Positions 7,398 to 16,985 of a stretch of DNA of 64,000 nucleotides are shown piece by piece. The notes below the pieces were generated by a model. The model saw only the letters and a program-made list of their open reading frames with translations, was not told the DNA's origin and searched no databases. The stretch spans positions 1 through 64,000 of the forward strand of contig CANLZL010000006.1 in the NCBI GenBank assembly GCA_947495575.1, given 5' to 3'. Made by a program: the position numbers and the translations under genes. This DNA comes from an uncultured Nioella sp. (GTDB lineage: Bacteria; Pseudomonadota; Alphaproteobacteria; Rhodobacterales; Rhodobacteraceae). Each line of letters opens with the position of its first letter. Within the stretch, counting starts at the first letter, position 1.

Positions 7398-8168
7398 ATG
7401 ACACCGACCGAGATTGTTCTGGCCCTCTTTACCGCGGCGTTTATTGACCATGACCCCAATGCCGCCCGCCCGCTGCTGTCGCCGGATTACATTCAGCATA
7501 ACCCGCAAATTGCCACCGGGGCCGAGCCTCTGTTGGGCCTGATCCCAGTTATCGAGCAATCGGGCATGACCGTTACCACGCACCGCGTTTTGACCGATGG
7601 CGATCTGGTGGTGCTGCACAACACTTATGACAATGCGGATGCCTTTGGCGCGCGCAGCTTGGCAGCCTTTGATGTTTTCCGCGTAGAAGACGGCGTGGTG
7701 GTTGAACATTGGGACAATCTGCAACCCATTCCCGAGAACACCGTTTCAGGCCGGGCGATGACGGACGGGATGACCGAAGTCACCGACCTGGAGCTGACTG
7801 AAGAAAACCGCGCCTTGGTGCTTGGTTTTGTCCAAGATGTCCTTGGCGGTGCGGCACCCGAAAACGTCACCAATTACATGGATCCGGCGGTCTATGCCCA
7901 ACATAACCCGATGATCGATGACGGCCTCGCCGGTCTGATGGCCGCGATTGAGAGCTTTGCAGAAGCCGGACAAACCATCACTCAATTCGAGCCGAGACTG
8001 GTTGCCGCCGAGGGTAACTTTGTTTTTGTTGCATCGGACGCAGTGATGGGAGGAGAGCCCTGGGCCTTTTTCGATCTGTGGCGCGTCGAGGACGGGTTGA
8101 TCGTTGAACATTGGGACGTGGTTGCGCCTATTCCAGCCGAAATGGCGCATGAGAACGGCAAGTTCTGA
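7398..8168 (+). CDS. tandem-duplicated NTF2/SnoaL-like protein
   Basis: About 256 residues built from two homologous NTF2-like (cone-shaped fold) halves. The clearest evidence is the repeated segment FRVEDGVVVEHWDNLQPIP in the first half and LWRVEDGLIVEHWDVVAPIP in the second; the motifs IQHNP and AQHNP also recur. This SnoaL-like group contains small-molecule cyclases and isomerases, but no substrate can be assigned. The start ATG at 7398 is six bases after AAAGGA; an in-frame TTG at 7377 has no ribosome site. Probably regulated by the divergent HxlR protein. Confidence 0.8.
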   Translation: MTPTEIVLALFTAAFIDHDPNAARPLLSPDYIQHNPQIATGAEPLLGLIPVIEQSGMTVTTHRVLTDGDLVVLHNTYDNADAFGARSLAAFDVFRVEDGVVVEHWDNLQPIPENTVSGRAMTDGMTEVTDLELTEENRALVLGFVQDVLGGAAPENVTNYMDPAVYAQHNPMIDDGLAGLMAAIESFAEAGQTITQFEPRLVAAEGNFVFVASDAVMGGEPWAFFDLWRVEDGLIVEHWDVVAPIPAEMAHENGKF

Positions 8169-8194
8169 GCCCATGTAGGCCAGAGTGATCCAAC

Positions 8195-8228
8195 AAAAAA
8201 GGCCCCAAGAAAACTTGGGGCCTTTTTT
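8195..8228. terminator. bidirectional intrinsic terminator
   Basis: A perfect 15-bp stem (8195-8209 with 8214-8228), AAAA loop, with an A-run on the left and a T-run on the right. It separates the convergent NTF2-like gene and clpB. Confidence 0.9.
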
Positions 8229-8231
8229 GCT

Positions 8232-10850
8232 TTAGTGAACCACCGCTTCGTCAGGCGGGCGCCGCTCGGATGAGCTGATCCGGTCACCCACGATCAGGCC
8301 ATCGGCCCCGGCAGAGACATCCACCGTTTCGCCATCCTTAACCTCACCGGCCAAAATCATCTCGGCCAGTTGGTTCTGCAACGCGCGCTGGATGACGCGT
8401 TTCAGGGGGCGGGCGCCAAAGACCGGATCATAGCCTTCATCGGCCAGCCACTTCATTGCGCCTTCATCCAAATTCAGCGTGATCTTGCGATCTGCCAGAC
8501 GTTTGCCAAGCCGATTCAGTTGGATTTCGACAATGCCATCCATATCCGAGCGGGTGAGGCGATCGAAGATGATGGTCTCATCCAACCGGTTCAGGAACTC
8601 GGGCCGGAAATGAGCACGAACAGCGTCCATCACGTCGCGTTTCGCGTCCGAGCTATCGGCACCATCGGGCAATTGGCTCAGCGCCTGCGCCCCTAGGTTG
8701 GATGTCAGCACGATCAGCGTCTGTTTGAAATCAACAGTGCGCCCCTGCCCGTCGGTCAGTTGACCGTCATCAAGCACCTGCAACAGCACGTTGAAGACAT
8801 CGGGATGCGCCTTTTCAACCTCGTCAAACAGCACAACCTGATAGGGCCTGCGCCGCACGGCCTCGGTCAGCACACCGCCTTCATCATAGCCGACATAGCC
8901 CGGAGGCGCGCCGATCAGACGGGCCACCGCGTGTTTCTCCATGAACTCGGACATATCCACGCGAACCATGGCCTGATCATCGTCAAACAGGAACTCGGCC
9001 AGCGCCTTGGTCAGCTCGGTTTTACCCACGCCGGTTGGCCCAAGCATAAGGAAACTGCCCAAAGGACGGCCCTCGTCGTTCAGGCCCGCCCGCGCACGGC
9101 GCACGGCATTGGCCACTGCGGTGACGGCCGACTTCTGACCGATCACGCGTTTGCCGATCTCATCTTCCATGCGGAGAAGTTTTTCACGCTCACCCTCCAG
9201 CATCTTGGACACAGGAACACCGGTCCAACGCTCAACAACAGATGCGATCTGTTCGGGGCGTACCGCCTCTTCGACCATCATGTCGCTTTCGGCTTCTTCG
9301 GCTTCCGACAGCTGTTTTTCCAGTTGTGGGATTACACCATAAGACAGCTCACCCGCACGGCCCAGATCACCCTGCCGCTTGGCCTGGTCCAACTCAGCAC
9401 GTGCCTGATCCAACTTTTCTTTCAGAACACGGGCGCCTTCCAGCTTGTCACGTTCAGACTGCCACTTGGTGGTCATCTCGGCCGATTGCTGCTGCAATTC
9501 AGACAGATCTTTCTGCAGCTTCTCCAGCCGATCTTTCGAGGCCGCGTCATCCTCTTTCTTCAGGGCTTCCGCCTCAATTTGTTTTTGCAGGATGTCGCGG
9601 TCCAGCGCGTCCAATTCTTCCGGTTTGGAATCGACCTCCATCCGCAAGCGGCTGGCGGCCTCATCCATCAGGTCGATGGCCTTGTCGGGCAGGAACCGGT
9701 CGGTGATATAGCGCTGCGACAGCTGCGCAGCAGCGACAAGCGCCCCATCCGAGATCCGCACACCGTGGTGCAGCTCGTATTTTTCCTTGATGCCACGCAG
9801 GATGGAAATCGTGTCTTCAACCGTCGGCTCTTCCACCACCAAAGGTTGGAACCTGCGGGCCAAAGCTGCGTCTTTTTCCACGTGCTTGCGGTATTCATCC
9901 AGCGTTGTGGCCCCAACGCAATGCAGTTCACCACGCGCCAAAGCTGGTTTGATCAGGTTCGCGGCATCCATCGCCCCATCTGATTTGCCCGCACCAACCA
10001 GCGTGTGCATCTCGTCGATGAACAGGATGATTTCGCCCGCCGCGCTCGTGACCTCGTTCAATACGGCCTTCAGCCGCTCCTCAAACTCACCTCGGTACTT
10101 CGCACCCGCGATCAACGCGCCCATATCCAGCGACAAAAGCTGCTTGTTGCGCAGGCTTTCCGGCACATCGCCATTGACGATGCGCAGGGCAAGACCCTCG
10201 GCAATCGCGGTTTTACCCACGCCGGGCTCGCCAATCAGAACCGGGTTGTTCTTGGTTCGACGGCTAAGGACCTGCATGGCACGGCGAATTTCCTCGTCGC
10301 GGCCAATGATTGGATCAATCTTGCCTTCCCGCGCCGCCTCGGTCAGGTCGCGGGCGTATTTCTTGAGCGCTTCGTAGTTGTCCTCGGCACTGGCGCTGTC
10401 GGCCGTGCGGCCCTGGCGCAGATCGTTGATTGCGGCGTTCAGGGCCTGGGCATTGACGCCACCGGCCTCCAGGGCATCGCGCGCTTTGGATTTTACCATG
10501 GCAAGAGCGGTCAGAATGCGCTCAACCGCGACGAAGCTGTCGCCCGCTTTCTTCGCCACTTTCTCAGCCTCGGCCACGACTTTTGCGGTCTGACCGTCCA
10601 TGTATAGCTGTCCGCCGCCTGACCCGCTGACCTTTGGCTGCTTGCTTAGCGCCAGATCCGTCGCTTCAAGAACGCGTTTGGCATCGCCACCTGCGCGGGC
10701 GATCAGCCCGGCAGCCATGCCTTGGTCGTCATCCAAAAGGGCCTTCAACAAATGCTCGGGAACCAGTTTCTGATGGTCTTCCCTTTGTGCAATCGTCTGC
10801 GCGGCCTGAAGGAACCCGCGCGCGCGATCTGTGAACTTCTCCAAGTTCAT
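8232..10850 (-). CDS. clpB: ATP-dependent disaggregase chaperone ClpB
   Basis: An 872-residue cytosolic AAA+ hexamer that, with DnaK, pulls polypeptides out of aggregates after heat stress. In order: Clp N-domain (about 1-145), first AAA+ module with GEPGVGKT, a coiled-coil middle domain (about 400-530, rich in K/E/Q) that is diagnostic of ClpB rather than ClpA/C, and second AAA+ module with GPTGVGKT and Walker [12 protein letters not shown]. Length is normal for the family. The start is preceded by GAAGGAG on the minus strand. Heat-shock control is expected; see the promoter at 10895-10921. Confidence 0.98.
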   Translation of the reverse strand: MNLEKFTDRARGFLQAAQTIAQREDHQKLVPEHLLKALLDDDQGMAAGLIARAGGDAKRVLEATDLALSKQPKVSGSGGGQLYMDGQTAKVVAEAEKVAKKAGDSFVAVERILTALAMVKSKARDALEAGGVNAQALNAAINDLRQGRTADSASAEDNYEALKKYARDLTEAAREGKIDPIIGRDEEIRRAMQVLSRRTKNNPVLIGEPGVGKTAIAEGLALRIVNGDVPESLRNKQLLSLDMGALIAGAKYRGEFEERLKAVLNEVTSAAGEIILFIDEMHTLVGAGKSDGAMDAANLIKPALARGELHCVGATTLDEYRKHVEKDAALARRFQPLVVEEPTVEDTISILRGIKEKYELHHGVRISDGALVAAAQLSQRYITDRFLPDKAIDLMDEAASRLRMEVDSKPEELDALDRDILQKQIEAEALKKEDDAASKDRLEKLQKDLSELQQQSAEMTTKWQSERDKLEGARVLKEKLDQARAELDQAKRQGDLGRAGELSYGVIPQLEKQLSEAEEAESDMMVEEAVRPEQIASVVERWTGVPVSKMLEGEREKLLRMEDEIGKRVIGQKSAVTAVANAVRRARAGLNDEGRPLGSFLMLGPTGVGKTELTKALAEFLFDDDQAMVRVDMSEFMEKHAVARLIGAPPGYVGYDEGGVLTEAVRRRPYQVVLFDEVEKAHPDVFNVLLQVLDDGQLTDGQGRTVDFKQTLIVLTSNLGAQALSQLPDGADSSDAKRDVMDAVRAHFRPEFLNRLDETIIFDRLTRSDMDGIVEIQLNRLGKRLADRKITLNLDEGAMKWLADEGYDPVFGARPLKRVIQRALQNQLAEMILAGEVKDGETVDVSAGADGLIVGDRISSSERRPPDEAVVH

Positions 10851-10894
10851 ATCTTACTCTCCTTCTATAAGCGCCTGCATCTTTGGCCCGCCCG

Positions 10895-10921
10895 ATTATA
10901 CGGCACGAGACCTTTCGCAAG
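10895..10921 (-). promoter_or_regulatory. candidate clpB promoter
   Basis: On the minus strand CTTG (10918-10921) is followed after 17 bases by TATAAT (10895-10900), 45 bases before the clpB start. CTTG is the core of the alphaproteobacterial RpoH -35 element, and the TATAAT resembles a strong -10. Whether RpoH or the housekeeping sigma uses it cannot be decided by eye. Confidence 0.4.
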
Positions 10922-10969
10922 CCTTGTCAGATAGATGGGAAAGCCCGCGACGATTCTCAAGAACTGGAC

Positions 10970-11473
10970 TTATGTTTTCACATCGAATTCGCGGGCAAGT
11001 TGCCGCGCCCGCGCCTGCATGGCTTTCGACCTGTGGGTCAGGCCCGCGCGAATTCGGGCGGCGCGATCCTCTGTCTCATCTTCTGTTTGGGTCCTGACAT
11101 AGGCGTCAAAGGCCCACACATTGACCAAAACCCGGGGATACCCCGCAAGGGATTGAAAAACCGTCCGGTGGGCGCGCGCAAGATCCGGGCAAAACCTGAC
11201 CATCTGCAACACATGCAGGATCGCATCCGGCTCTGACAAATCCGGCAAGGTTGCAAAGACGGCTGAAAAGGCAGGTCGGGGCAACTGATTTGCCTCGGAC
11301 CAGGCCTTCAAAACCCAGGTGGCGCCCACGTCGTCCGGACCGGGAATTCTGGCCAGCAGGCTGTCATATTGCGACGCTTGCGGGTCGGTCAAAACCAGCG
11401 CCTTCAAGGGCTGTACGTGGCGCCCATCAAATCCAGCTAGCGTTTTATCAATGTCTTTCGGCGTCAGTTTCAT
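10970..11473 (-). CDS. hypothetical protein, 167 residues
   Basis: I do not recognise this protein. It has no signal peptide or membrane segment and looks largely alpha-helical, with a basic helix at the C-terminus (THRSKAMQARARQLAREF). It starts MKLTPKDIDKTLAGFDGRHVQPLKAL and has normal codon use for the region. It lies upstream of clpB on the same strand with a gap of 119 bases that contains the clpB promoter, so it is probably a separate unit. Confidence 0.7.
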   Translation of the reverse strand: MKLTPKDIDKTLAGFDGRHVQPLKALVLTDPQASQYDSLLARIPGPDDVGATWVLKAWSEANQLPRPAFSAVFATLPDLSEPDAILHVLQMVRFCPDLARAHRTVFQSLAGYPRVLVNVWAFDAYVRTQTEDETEDRAARIRAGLTHRSKAMQARARQLAREFDVKT

Positions 11474-11635
11474 ACAGGGCAGTCTGCCTTATTTTTCTGG
11501 CCAACCGAACGCCGCACTTAGGTGCGCGCGAAAAAATCACAAGGTTTTTCAACTTTTTTTGAAACCTATTGGCCGTCTCATGCGTCTAACCCATGTAACA
11601 CCAATCACCGCCAAAGAAATGAAGGAGGCGCCCCG

Positions 11636-11824
11636 ATGACCCGCATAGACCTGACCGATGTCGCCTATGACGCGAAGCGCGCCTGTTTCCGCGGCAAAGC
11701 CGTGTTTCACGAAATCACCGGAACTCGCAGCTTTCGCTGCCGCTGGCACGGACCGGAAAGCGCCGAGTTCGAGGCCATAACCCAAGGATTGGCGATGAAC
11801 GCAAGGAAACGCGCCCTGCACTAA
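11636..11824 (+). CDS. small conserved-looking protein, 62 residues
   Basis: A 62-residue basic protein (MTRIDLTDVAYDAKRACF to NARKRALH) with no known domain. AAGGAGG at 11622-11628 is ideally spaced before the ATG, and a strong intrinsic terminator follows at 11923, so the gene is an independent transcription unit. It has no signal peptide or membrane helix. Its isolation between a hypothetical gene and pyrF gives no functional hint. Confidence 0.7.
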   Translation: MTRIDLTDVAYDAKRACFRGKAVFHEITGTRSFRCRWHGPESAEFEAITQGLAMNARKRALH

Positions 11825-11922
11825 AGACATTCCCATAGGCGCGGCTGCCCATTCCCTGTCCCTCTCCGAGCAGCCCCGCCTTTCCAGGCGAACCCCGTCC
11901 CCCCTCGTTCCGCCTGATGACC

Positions 11923-11966
11923 TGGCCCGGTTGCTCCCCGTCCCTCGAGCAACCGGGCCATTTTCT
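11923..11966 (+). terminator. intrinsic terminator after small ORF
   Basis: A perfect 13-bp stem TGGCCCGGTTGCT (11923-11935) pairs with 11948-11960 and is followed by TTTTCTTTT. It lies about 100 bases after the 62-residue gene and 70 bases before pyrF. Confidence 0.85.
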
Positions 11967-12033
11967 TTTGGCGCATGGACAGGGCCGTATTTGGGCCGTA
12001 AGGACGGGAAAACCCAAATTGGAGAGCACACCG

Positions 12034-12729
12034 ATGAGCGATGACCGCCTGATTGTAGCCATGGATGTCCCGAATGCTTTGCAAGGTCTGAAACTGGCCG
12101 ATGAGCTTGGCGATGCGGTGTCGTTTTACAAAATCGGATTGGGTATGCTGACGGGCGGCGGCCTGGCGCTGGCCAATGAGCTGAAAGAAGAACGCGGAAA
12201 GCGCATTTTTCTGGACATGAAGCTGTTTGATATTGGCGCAACGGTTGAGGCCGCCGTACGCGGCCTGGCCCAGTTTAACCTCGACTTTCTGACCGTGCAT
12301 GGCGACCCGCATGTGGTGCGCGCGGCCAAAGAAGGGGCATCCGGCAAGGACATGAAAATTCTGGCGGTGACGATTTTGACATCTATGGATCGCGAAGATC
12401 TGGATGCCGGGCTGATCAAAGCAGGCGACATGCCGGATCTGGTGTCCGAACGCGCCGCAACCGCGTTCAATGCCGGAGCCGATGGCGTCATCGCCAGCCC
12501 ACAGGAAGCCGCGATGATCCGTGCTTTGCCAGAGGCCGATGGCCGCCTGATCGTCACACCGGGCGTCCGACCCTCAGGCGCCGCGCTTGGGGATCAGAAA
12601 CGTGTGGCCACCCCTGCGGCAGCAATTGGTGACGGGGCGGATCATATCGTGGTTGGGCGCCCGATCTGGCAATCCGAAGACCCGCGCGCGGCAGCCGAGG
12701 CCGTTCTGGCCGAAATTCGCGCGCACTGA
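12034..12729 (+). CDS. pyrF: orotidine 5'-phosphate decarboxylase
   Basis: A 231-residue TIM-barrel enzyme that decarboxylates OMP to UMP, the last step of de novo pyrimidine synthesis. The sequence shows the N-terminal LIVAMDVP, the catalytic DMKLFDIG motif (Asp-x-Lys-x-x-Asp) and the phosphate-binding C-terminal region VTPGVRPSG and DHIVVGRPIW. The start at 12034 follows GGAG. It is a single gene bounded by terminator-like hairpins; the 100 bases after it (12730-12831) contain only a GC-rich 8-bp hairpin at 12743-12761 and no gene. Confidence 0.96.
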   Translation: MSDDRLIVAMDVPNALQGLKLADELGDAVSFYKIGLGMLTGGGLALANELKEERGKRIFLDMKLFDIGATVEAAVRGLAQFNLDFLTVHGDPHVVRAAKEGASGKDMKILAVTILTSMDREDLDAGLIKAGDMPDLVSERAATAFNAGADGVIASPQEAAMIRALPEADGRLIVTPGVRPSGAALGDQKRVATPAAAIGDGADHIVVGRPIWQSEDPRAAAEAVLAEIRAH

Positions 12730-12831
12730 TTACTGATCGGTTTCGCCGCCTTTGGCGGCGACCCGGGCGAGAGGGCGCTGCCCCCTCGCGCTCCCCCGGG
12801 GTATTTTTACAAAGAAGAAGCGGGCGATTAC

Positions 12832-13119
12832 TTAGCGATCGTTTATATCTTCATCGAAGGTTTTGACCTGACCGCGGTTCACGCCAAGAAAGCGACGGAG
12901 CAAAAGCCAACCGATGAGAGAGGCAACCGCAAAGGCGAGGATAAGCGTCGGGGTTGAGTTGACCAACATGTCACCCGGTGCACCGCCGATGGCAAGCAAG
13001 CCAGCCACAAAAGCGGCGCCAACCGCAAAGCCCAGCATGACATAGGCGGGCATCAGAACCTCGGCGATCGCAAGGACAATCGCCGCTGCGGCCCAGAACC
13101 ACCATTGCGTATACATCAA
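12832..13119 (-). CDS. NfeD family membrane protein
   Basis: A 95-residue protein with two to three hydrophobic helices and a short C-terminal tail, typical of the short NfeD-like form. NfeD proteins pair with SPFH/stomatin proteins in membrane microdomains. Its ATG overlaps the stop codon of the upstream SPFH gene by four bases (ATGA), so translation is coupled. It lacks the long soluble OB-fold and protease domain of the larger NfeD forms, or has at most a remnant. Confidence 0.85.
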   Translation of the reverse strand: MMYTQWWFWAAAAIVLAIAEVLMPAYVMLGFAVGAAFVAGLLAIGGAPGDMLVNSTPTLILAFAVASLIGWLLLRRFLGVNRGQVKTFDEDINDR

Positions 13120-14009
13120 CCGCGCCCTTTCAGCATCTGGAACGCTTTGCCAAAGGCATCGGCCATATCAGCAGGCAAAAGGATCGTCTGCGTCCCCTGT
13201 CCGCCTGCGGCCTTGCCGACCGCCTCAACCTGTTTCAGTGCGATTTGATATTGCGCTGCTTCCAGACCGTTTTCGGCAATGGCTTCCGCAACCGCGCGCG
13301 TGGCATAGGCTTCGGCATCGGCCAGCACTTTGCGGGCCTCGGCCTCTTTCTCGGCGGCGTAAAGCTCAGCATCGGCAGCAAGTTCCACGGACCGGCGTTG
13401 GCCTTCGGCCTCGGTCACCTGGGCGCGACGGGCGCGTTCCGCATTCAACTGCTGCAACATCGCGTCGCGGGTCGCTTGATCTAGATTCACGTCCAGAATC
13501 TCGGCACGTGTCACTTCGATCCCCCAATTATCGACGGCGTCTTCGACACTTTCCTTGATTTGAGTAATCAGCTGCGTCCGGTTCGACTGCACCTCATCAA
13601 GGTCCATCTTACCGATATTGGCCCGGACAATACCGGCCACCGTTGTTGCAATCGCCGCGTCAACGTCGCGAATGCGGTAGACGGTCTTTTCTGGCTCAAG
13701 GATGCGGTAAAAGACCGACGTATCAATCTGAACCAGCACGTTATCCTTGGTGATCGCGTCCTGAGTGGCATTAGGCAACTGGCGTTCAAGGATCGAGATC
13801 TTGTGAGCGACCCGATCAAGGAAAGGGATGATGAAATTGATCCCCGGCCCAAGCACGCTGCGCAGACGCCCAAAGCGTTCCACGACGAATTTCTGGGATT
13901 GCGGGACAATCCGAATTCCAAGGTAAATACAAAGAATAATGAAGCCTGCGAGCAGCAGGATCACGATATTGCCGCCCAAAAGGGCGTCCAAGATGGCCTC
14001 GATATCCAT
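13116..14009 (-). CDS. SPFH/band 7 (stomatin-like, paraslipin) protein
   Basis: About 297 residues: an N-terminal membrane helix (NIVLLLAGFIILCIYLGI), then a full SPFH domain (VPQSQKFVVERFGR to EILDVNLD), then a coiled coil rich in Ala/Glu/Arg (AERARRAQVTEAEGQRR) and a C-terminal segment. It is likely an oligomeric scaffold of membrane microdomains, working with the NfeD protein encoded next to it. I chose the ATG at 14009 because GAGGA precedes it by seven bases; an upstream in-frame ATG at 14030 has no comparable site. Confidence 0.88.
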   Translation of the reverse strand: MDIEAILDALLGGNIVILLLAGFIILCIYLGIRIVPQSQKFVVERFGRLRSVLGPGINFIIPFLDRVAHKISILERQLPNATQDAITKDNVLVQIDTSVFYRILEPEKTVYRIRDVDAAIATTVAGIVRANIGKMDLDEVQSNRTQLITQIKESVEDAVDNWGIEVTRAEILDVNLDQATRDAMLQQLNAERARRAQVTEAEGQRRSVELAADAELYAAEKEAEARKVLADAEAYATRAVAEAIAENGLEAAQYQIALKQVEAVGKAAGGQGTQTILLPADMADAFGKAFQMLKGRG

Positions 14010-14085
14010 AGAGCTATCCTCGTTTTTCATGTCTGTGACTATGCATTGGTGCTAAAATTTGTGCTAGCATCTATCTGAGCGCAAT

Positions 14086-14631
14086 TTACCCAAAGAGCAA
14101 GGCCCTCGGCCTTGCCAGGGGTGGACCACAGCATGGATCAGTATGATTTTCCTGCGGTTGGCCTAGGTGAAAGAACCCCCGCAATGTGACACCTTGGGTG
14201 TCCACTTTCACCTCTTCGACGCCGTCGATGATCCGCTTTCCGTCCCACTTAATCTGGTCGAAATAGCCGTTGAGCACGCAACTGGGCGCCGCTTTGTCGA
14301 GAGAGCTGTGGTGCCAGAGAAGATAGGTGTCGATGATTTCTTCGAGGGCCTCGGGTTTGGCGAAGGCTTCGCTTAACGGCCCGAAACCAAGGACAAACAG
14401 ACCGTCGGCATCGTCGAAATGCTCTGTGCCTTGCTCATAATGACCCAGCATTTCCTTGCGCACCTCTTCATAGCGCGCGTCAAAACGCACGATAAATTCC
14501 GCACGTGGAATGGTCATCTCGAAATCGGCAAGCGAGCTGGGCTCATAGCGTTGCCGCTGACAGAAATTCGTGTGGTCATTATAGCAAAAGCCGTCGGGCG
14601 AGACTTCCTTGCCGTCAACAAACATCTTCAT
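14086..14631 (-). CDS. hypothetical protein, about 181 residues
   Basis: I do not recognise the family. The protein is soluble (no signal or membrane segment) and begins MKMFVDGKEVSPDGFCYNDHTNF. The ATG at 14631 follows GGAGAG by five bases and is preferred over the in-frame ATG at 14676. It has a C-terminal segment with a Cys pair (HTDPCCGPP). It is divergent from dinB with an 85-base gap and is followed by the SPFH/NfeD pair on the same strand. Confidence 0.65.
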   Translation of the reverse strand: MKMFVDGKEVSPDGFCYNDHTNFCQRQRYEPSSLADFEMTIPRAEFIVRFDARYEEVRKEMLGHYEQGTEHFDDADGLFVLGFGPLSEAFAKPEALEEIIDTYLLWHHSSLDKAAPSCVLNGYFDQIKWDGKRIIDGVEEVKVDTQGVTLRGFFHLGQPQENHTDPCCGPPLARPRALLFG

Positions 14632-14716
14632 GAAATCTCTCCAATCAAAATCCCAAATGTTGTAGCCAAACTGCATTTACACTGTCTAGCCGAGCCCAAA
14701 ATTGGTAGCTTGCCCC

Positions 14717-15970
14717 ATGCCCGCCCTCTGCCGCGATTGCCTGACCCAGTTTGACGATGGACCGCGCTGCCCCAAGTGCGGGCGGCCTCGGATCGTACGC
14801 CATGACGAGCTATGGGATCTGTCTATCGCACATATGGATTGCGATGCGTTTTATGCCAGCGTGGAAAAGCGCGATAACCCGGAACTGCGCGACAAGCCGG
14901 TGATCATTGGCGGCGGAAAACGTGGTGTGGTGTCGACAGCCTGCTATATCGCCCGCATCAAGGGCGTGCGCAGCGCGATGCCAATGTTCAAGGCGCTGGA
15001 GCTGTGCCCGGAGGCCGTGGTCGTTCGCGGCCGGATGGAGGTCTACTCGACCGTCTCGAAACAAATCCGCGCGATGATGGATGAGATGACGCCGAAGGTA
15101 GAACCGCTTTCGCTGGATGAGGCGTTTATGGACATGTCGGGCACTGCAAAACTGCATGGGGTTCCGCCCGCCGTTATGCTGGCCCGGCTGGTCAAACGGA
15201 TGCGCGAGGAATTGGGCATCACGGGCTCCATCGGGCTAAGCCATAACAAGTTCCTCGCCAAAATCGCCTCGGACATGGACAAGCCGCGGGGGTTTTCCGT
15301 GATCGGCAAGGCTGAAACTGTGGACTTCCTCGACCAAAAACCGGTGCGCCTGATCTGGGGCATTGGCGAGGTTGGTCAGCAATCGCTGGCCAAGGCCGGC
15401 ATCCGCAGTTTCGCTGACTTGAAACGGTGGGACCGGAAAGAGCTTGGCGCGCGTTTCGGCAGCATGGGGGAACGGCTGTGGCACCTTGCCCGCGGCGAAG
15501 ACCGGCGCCGGGTCAGCCGCAATGCTCCGATGAAAAGCCTGTCATCCGAGACAACGTTTTTCGAAGATACAAGCGATGTCGATTTGCTGGATGGGCATAT
15601 CTGGCGACTGGCCGAAAAGGTCTCGGACAGGCTTAAGGCGCGGGGAAATGCGGGCCGGGTTGTGGTGCTGAAGCTTAAGCGCTCGGATTTCACGCTGATC
15701 TCTCGCAGAAAATCACTCAGCGATCCGTCGCAGATCGCGGACCGCATTTACCGCACGGCGCGCGACCTGTTTGATGCGGTCGACCACAAGAAACCTTATC
15801 GACTGATCGGGGTCGGTGTGTCTGATCTTGTGGACGAGGGCCATGCCGACCGATCCGGAAATCTGTTGGACCCGCAGGAAGGAAAGCGCATTGGCGCTGA
15901 ACGCGCCAGCGATCAGATCCGTGCAAAATTCGGAGCAGACGCAATTTTGAAAGGGCGATCCTTGCGGTAA
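14717..15970 (+). CDS. dinB: DNA polymerase IV (Y-family translesion polymerase)
   Basis: A 417-residue Y-family polymerase that copies past DNA lesions. After an N-terminal zinc-knuckle-like segment (CRDCLTQFDDGPRCPKCG), the catalytic palm shows HMDCDAFYASVE and SLDEAFMDMSG with the metal-binding acidic residues; helix-hairpin-helix and little-finger regions follow. The extra N-terminal zinc-binding segment is, to my knowledge, usual in this alphaproteobacterial subtype. The ATG at 14717 is preferred over the TTG at 14702. I found no GTTC-N7-GTTC LexA box in the 85-base upstream gap, so SOS control is not evident. Confidence 0.95.
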   Translation: MPALCRDCLTQFDDGPRCPKCGRPRIVRHDELWDLSIAHMDCDAFYASVEKRDNPELRDKPVIIGGGKRGVVSTACYIARIKGVRSAMPMFKALELCPEAVVVRGRMEVYSTVSKQIRAMMDEMTPKVEPLSLDEAFMDMSGTAKLHGVPPAVMLARLVKRMREELGITGSIGLSHNKFLAKIASDMDKPRGFSVIGKAETVDFLDQKPVRLIWGIGEVGQQSLAKAGIRSFADLKRWDRKELGARFGSMGERLWHLARGEDRRRVSRNAPMKSLSSETTFFEDTSDVDLLDGHIWRLAEKVSDRLKARGNAGRVVVLKLKRSDFTLISRRKSLSDPSQIADRIYRTARDLFDAVDHKKPYRLIGVGVSDLVDEGHADRSGNLLDPQEGKRIGAERASDQIRAKFGADAILKGRSLR

Positions 15971-16849
15971 CTATTCCGCAGCCAAGGGAATACTGGTCAG
16001 GCCGGTGTCGATCATCCTTTGCATCACATCGGTCATGATCCGCTTCATTGCTTGGAAATTGCCGTTAGGGCGGATCATCGTCTCGTTCATATAAAGGCTT
16101 CGGTCGATTTCGATCTGAATTGCGTGGCGCGACTGCGCCGGGCGCCCGTAATGCTGTGTCATGAAGGCGCCGGCAAAGGGGCTGTTGCGGCTAACGACCA
16201 GCCCTTGGTCAACAAAGGCCTGTTCCAGCCTGTCAACAATCTCGCTATTGCAAGAGGCCCCAAACCGGTCCCCCAACACAACTTCTGGCCGGCTACGCCC
16301 GGGCTTGGGGGCCACGTTTTCCAGCGCCTCATGCGGCATAGAATGAATGTCGAGCAATATGGCCTCACCGAAAAGGTTGAGACTGTCCTGCATCAGCGCC
16401 TCAAGACGGCTATGATAGGGGCGCCAAACTTCTGCAATCCGGGCCTCGGCCTCAGCCATAGATACTTTCCCGCGGTAAATGAGCCGCCCGCCCGAGACCA
16501 CGCGGGGAATCACGCCCAGGCCAGAACTGATTCTCGGATTTGCCGGGCTGCGGCGCAAACCGTCGATAACGGCGGGGTCCAATTCATCGCAGGACCGGTT
16601 CAGATCGACATAGGCGCGCGGATATTCCGCGGCCAGCAATGGCAGGCCAAGCGCGGGCGCTTCACCAACCAGCATGTCAACAAACGCATCTTCGGAAGAT
16701 CGCATCCCGCGCTCGTCCAAAATGGTTTGATTTGTAAATGCCCAAGGGTAAAACCGCCCCGAATGCGGAGAGGCAACAACGATAGGTGAGACCCGTCGTG
16801 GCGGCATCTCTAACCGGTAAGCCGGGCGGGAATGGGGCGCGTCTGTCAT
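15971..16849 (-). CDS. N-formylglutamate amidohydrolase family protein
   Basis: A 292-residue zinc hydrolase of the family that cleaves N-formylglutamate to formate and glutamate, the last step of one histidine degradation route. Visible motifs are VVASPHSGRFYP, RSSEDAFVDMLV, NRSCDELDP and LLDIHSMPH, supplying histidine and acidic metal ligands. There are no other hut genes nearby, so the real substrate may be another formyl- or acyl-amino acid. The stop codon directly abuts that of the convergent dinB gene. Confidence 0.88.
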   Translation of the reverse strand: MTDAPHSRPAYRLEMPPRRVSPIVVASPHSGRFYPWAFTNQTILDERGMRSSEDAFVDMLVGEAPALGLPLLAAEYPRAYVDLNRSCDELDPAVIDGLRRSPANPRISSGLGVIPRVVSGGRLIYRGKVSMAEAEARIAEVWRPYHSRLEALMQDSLNLFGEAILLDIHSMPHEALENVAPKPGRSRPEVVLGDRFGASCNSEIVDRLEQAFVDQGLVVSRNSPFAGAFMTQHYGRPAQSRHAIQIEIDRSLYMNETMIRPNGNFQAMKRIMTDVMQRMIDTGLTSIPLAAE

Positions 16850-16985
16850 GGGATCTATCTTTAACCGAAAATCTCCGTGTCAAAAGCCCTTGAACACCTC
16901 ACCGACTCCTTTTATAGACCGCCTACCCAACGTGGCAGGGGCTGCGGCTGGCAGGAAACTGTTGGTCTTGTCCTTGAAGTTAATC

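Noticed and set aside
8760-9983. 407-codon plus-strand frame opposite clpB
   Set aside because: Same reasoning: antisense shadow of a real, highly conserved gene; composition rich in His, Gln and Phe, typical of reversed coding sequence.
12743-12761. GC hairpin after pyrF as a terminator
   Set aside because: 8-bp stem without a T-run on either side; may be a hairpin but not a clear intrinsic terminator.
14632-14716. LexA (SOS) box before dinB
   Set aside because: I looked for GTTC-N7-GTTC and GAAC-N7-GAAC in the interval and found neither.
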